Position numbers and translations under genes: made by a program. Of a stretch of DNA of 64,000 nucleotides, positions 61,816-64,000 are shown one piece after another. The notes beneath the pieces are model-generated. The model was not told where the DNA came from. It did no database searches and saw nothing but the letters and a program-made list of their open reading frames with translations. Source of the stretch: Cervus elaphus. Its lineage: Eukaryota; Chordata; Mammalia; Artiodactyla; Cervidae. Within the stretch, counting starts at the first letter, position 1; each line of letters starts with the position of its first letter. The stretch covers positions 83,635,163-83,699,162 of the forward strand of contig NC_057826.1 of assembly GCF_910594005.1 (NCBI RefSeq), read 5' to 3'.

Positions 61816-62494
61816 TGAGGGCGGAAGAGGACTGGAATTCTCCCGGAGGCAGCAGGAATGCCTAGGGAAGAGGTGCCCCCACCACTTCCTGGCTCCACAC
61901 AGCTCCCACAGAGATACCCAGCAGGAGGCCCAACAGTGCCCGCCCCAGGCTCACTGCACAGCCAGCAACCTGTGCGGTCTCTCAGGCCCTGTCCTCAGAG
62001 GGACGCCTGCTGGGCTTAACACTCTGCTGTTGCCATCCGGAAATTCTTAATTTTTGAATAAGGAGCCACACCACCCCCACCTAGACTGTCAAATGACAGC
62101 AGCAAGATGGCCCAGCCTCCAGCAGGCTCCCCTGCTCACGGTGCACGGAGGACCCCTTGCAAAGTAAAGGCTTCTGGGAGGCGCCACTCACAGACCCCAG
62201 CTCCGCCTCCTCCTAGACTTTACAGCCAGAGGGCCTTGGTGTCATTGATACCCTAAGCTGCCTACGCTCTGCTCTGGATGGTCACCACAGCAACCAGAGG
62301 TTAGCCTCGGCCGCTGAATGAATCAGCAAATATTTATCAAGCACTGTGCTAGCAACTATGGGGGAAGACGAGCAGCTTCTCTGGACAGTCCAGTTTCTTT
62401 CAGTATTTTTTAGTAATAAATGCCCTAGAAGCAAGTGGGCAGGTAACGTTTATAAGACCCTTTCTCTCCCATCCTGGAAGCCATGAGGTATACA
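61816..62494. other. Mostly unique sequence; L2 scrap
   Basis: 'GAATGAATCAGCAAATATTT' then 'ATCAAGCACTGTGCTAGCAA' (62315-62365) is the antisense L2 end. The rest is unassigned and has no gene. Confidence 0.45.
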
Positions 62495-62712
62495 CAATGG
62501 ATAGTTTTACAGGCCAAGACCTTGAAGCCAGAGATTTTGGGGTTCATGCCCCAGCCCCATCAATGCCAGCTGTGCATACTCTCGTGAGCCTCGGTTTCCC
62601 CTTTATGACGCAAGGACACACCCCTGCCCACCTCACAGGGCTCTCTCTTTAAGGACAAAGTGAGCTCATGTATAACAAAGAGCTTTGTTGACTGTGCAAA
62701 TGTTAGGTTGTT
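62495..62712 (+). mobile_element. MIR, sense
   Basis: 'GACCTTGAAGCCAGAGATTT', 'CCCCATCAATGCCAGCTGTG', 'GAGCCTCGGTTTCCCCTTTA' and 'GACAAAGTGAGCTCATGTAT' follow MIR from its 5' part to its 3' end. Confidence 0.7.
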
Positions 62713-62775
62713 CTTTCAATAAACATTTATTAAGCATTTTCTCTGAGCCAAAGCCTGAGTTAGGCATTAGAGCTT
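62713..62775 (-). mobile_element. L2 3' tip, antisense
   Basis: 'CAATAAACATTTATTAAGCA' then 'TCTGAGCCAAAGCCTGAGTT' matches the last 60 bases of L2, reverse complement (AACAAATATTTATTGAGCGCC...GCCAGGCACTG). Confidence 0.55.
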
Positions 62776-62814
62776 CTCAAATGTAAACATTCTAGGCTCA
62801 TTGGGATTCACTCT

Positions 62815-63004
62815 TTCTTTTTTCCACTGAGGTGAAAAGTCACGTAACATAAAAGTAACCATTATAAAGTGAACACTTCAGTGGCATTTAGTGTGTTCAC
62901 ACACTTAGCAAGTTCTAAAATGGGAGAAGCCTGTACCCATTACACATCCCCCTCTTTTAAGGGTATGTTTTCTCTTTTTATTAGTTTTTCTTTTATATTG
63001 GAGT
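62815..63004 (-). mobile_element. Old L1 3' UTR, antisense, part 1
   Basis: 'GTAACCATTATAAAGTGAAC' and 'ACTTCAGTGGCATTTAGTGT' come from an old L1 3' UTR (TTTAAAGTGTACAATTCAGTGG type). 'TTATATTGGAGTATAG' at the right end belongs to an artiodactyl L1 that continues at 63201. Two L1 insertions may abut near 62960. Confidence 0.7.
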
Positions 63005-63200
63005 ATAGAATCTGCCTTCCAAGCAGGAGATGCGGGTTCGATCCCTGGGTGGGGAAGATCCCCTGGAAAAAAAAAAAAATGGCAACCCACTCCAGTATTC
63101 TTGCCTGGGAAATCCCATGGACAGAAAAGCCTGGAGGGCTACACTCCATGGGGTCGCAAAGAGTTGGACACATCTTAGCAACTAAGCCACAGAAACAATA
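63005..63200 (+). mobile_element. Bov-tA SINE, head-truncated, inside L1
   Basis: It enters at 'GAATCTGCCTTCCAAGCAGG', so about 35 bases of the head are missing. Intact B box GGTTCGATCCC at 63035-63045, an A13 run in the body (63066-63079), and the complete 3' block 'AGAGTTGGACACATCTTAGC'. It splits the L1 on either side. Confidence 0.93.
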
Positions 63201-63425
63201 GTCAATTAACAATGTTGTGATAGTTTCAAGGGCACAAGATAGTGACTCAGCCATGCACATACATGTATCCTTTCTCTTCTAAACTCCCCTCCCATCCAGG
63301 CTGCACATAACATTGAGCAGAGCTCCCTGTGCTACACAGTAGGACCTCGTTGATCATCCACTTTAAATACAGCAGTATGTGCCTGTGATCCCGAACTCCT
63401 TGATCATCCCTTCCCTCATCCTTCC
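63201..63425 (-). mobile_element. Artiodactyl L1 3' UTR, antisense, part 2
   Basis: 'TCAATTAACAATGTTGTGAT', 'GATAGTGACTCAGCCATGCA', 'GAGCAGAGCTCCCTGTGCTA' and 'CACAGTAGGACCTCGTTGAT' are the complement of the L1 3' UTR, colinear with the TTGGAGTATAG end before the SINE. Confidence 0.85.
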
Positions 63426-64000
63426 CTCAGGATTTATTTTCTCTTGCTATCATTTTGTTCTTCTTGGAAGTTGATTTCCTGTGCTTGATAATATCCTGAT
63501 GTCCTTTTGATCACATATGACTCCAAGTCAACCCCTGAATCCAACCTGAAGCTTCATAAGATAAAACCCAGTTTCTTTTGCCAGGGCTGGGGAAACCAGA
63601 GCCCCAAGCTGGCCATTTTTAATTACACCAGGCTGGATGAGTAGGTAATCGCTGTGTATTGCAGTAAATTACCTCTCATAAAGAAGCTATCATGTTTGCT
63701 CATGTGCCCTGCTTTCCTGGAATCAGTTCCCTGTCTGCTGCCATCACCTCTTCCCAGTATCCTGTGCTCCTGGCGAATGTCCGTCTTGTTAAACCAAGGA
63801 GAGTCAGGTGCAGCGGGAGGGGGAGGCATTTGGGCAAATATTGGACTTGGCCACACTTTCTGTCCGTATCAGGAACCCGATTGGCCGTATTGATTGACAG
63901 ATGCGGGGACCAACTGTTTGGAAAGCTGAGCCCCCTCGGATTGGGGTAGGTGTTTCGGCAAACAGCCCTAATACTGGGCAAACAGGCCTGTTGGAAGAAG
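63426..64000. other. Repeat-free block with regulatory-type motifs
   Basis: From about 63550 no repeat is seen. Motifs include TTTTTAATTACACC (63618), GTAAATTACC (63664), ATTGG at 63840, 63880 and 63940, the PBX-MEIS/PREP-type decamer TGATTGACAG at 63891-63900, and the palindrome AACAGGCCTGTT at 63981-63992. CpGs are retained (CCCGATTGGCCGTATTG). It looks like a promoter-distal regulatory element. The block runs to the window end. Confidence 0.4.

Noticed and set aside
1..64000. A discrete new genetic system (operon, mobile island, defence or biosynthetic cluster)
   Set aside because: Nothing in the window has that organisation. The sequence is mammalian non-coding DNA built of layered transposons and unique blocks.

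Overview
This window is nuclear genomic DNA from a ruminant artiodactyl (cattle, sheep, goat or a close relative). The diagnosis rests on the repeats: many Bov-tA tRNA-derived SINEs, a dimeric Bov-A2 SINE, the 3' end of a BovB (RTE) LINE and short L1_BT-type 3' ends. These sit on an older layer of cetartiodactyl CHR SINEs and on ancient mammalian MIR, L2, L1M, MER5/MER20-type hAT and ERVL/MaLR elements. I cannot separate cattle from sheep or goat by reading alone. All repeat names come from recalled consensus sequences, not from a database search.

I recognise no protein-coding gene. The long open frames follow GC-rich or pyrimidine-rich sequence or run through SINEs. The one coding candidate I consider worth testing is a 201-base open frame at 59993-60193. 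It has a good splice acceptor in front, a stop codon, and AATAAA 70 bases further on. I do not recognise its product.

Layout. 1-8 kb: CHR and Bov-tA SINEs in a pyrimidine-rich tract, L2 fragments, an unassigned CpG-retaining segment with a 78-bp tandem duplication (5456-6110), and an L1 3' end split by BovB. 8-17 kb: MIR-rich, one hAT element, a probable ERVL LTR, two Bov-tA copies, and several AT-rich repeat-free blocks that look like conserved non-coding DNA (9661-10044, 13316-14172, 15951-16574). 17-32 kb: many L2/MIR fragments, an ERV solo LTR on the minus strand that carries a Bov-tA, more minus-strand Bov-tA copies, Bov-A2, and an MLT1 LTR inside L2. 32-45 kb: MER20, L1M, an L2 split by another old repeat, and a Bov-tA split by L1_BT. 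45-56 kb: a three-layer nest (old L1, then CHR, then young L1), a 1.4-kb L2 split by Bov-tA, and CHR SINEs. 56-64 kb: an old repeat, AT-rich unique DNA, the candidate terminal exon, MIR, and an old L1 split by Bov-tA. The window ends in a repeat-free block with regulatory-type motifs.

The genes-working-together question does not apply here: this is intergenic or intronic DNA whose readable history is layered transposition. I found no CRISPR array, operon, tRNA or rRNA gene, phage or other discrete new system. The best leads are the candidate exon, the conserved-looking unique blocks and the unassigned duplicated segment.
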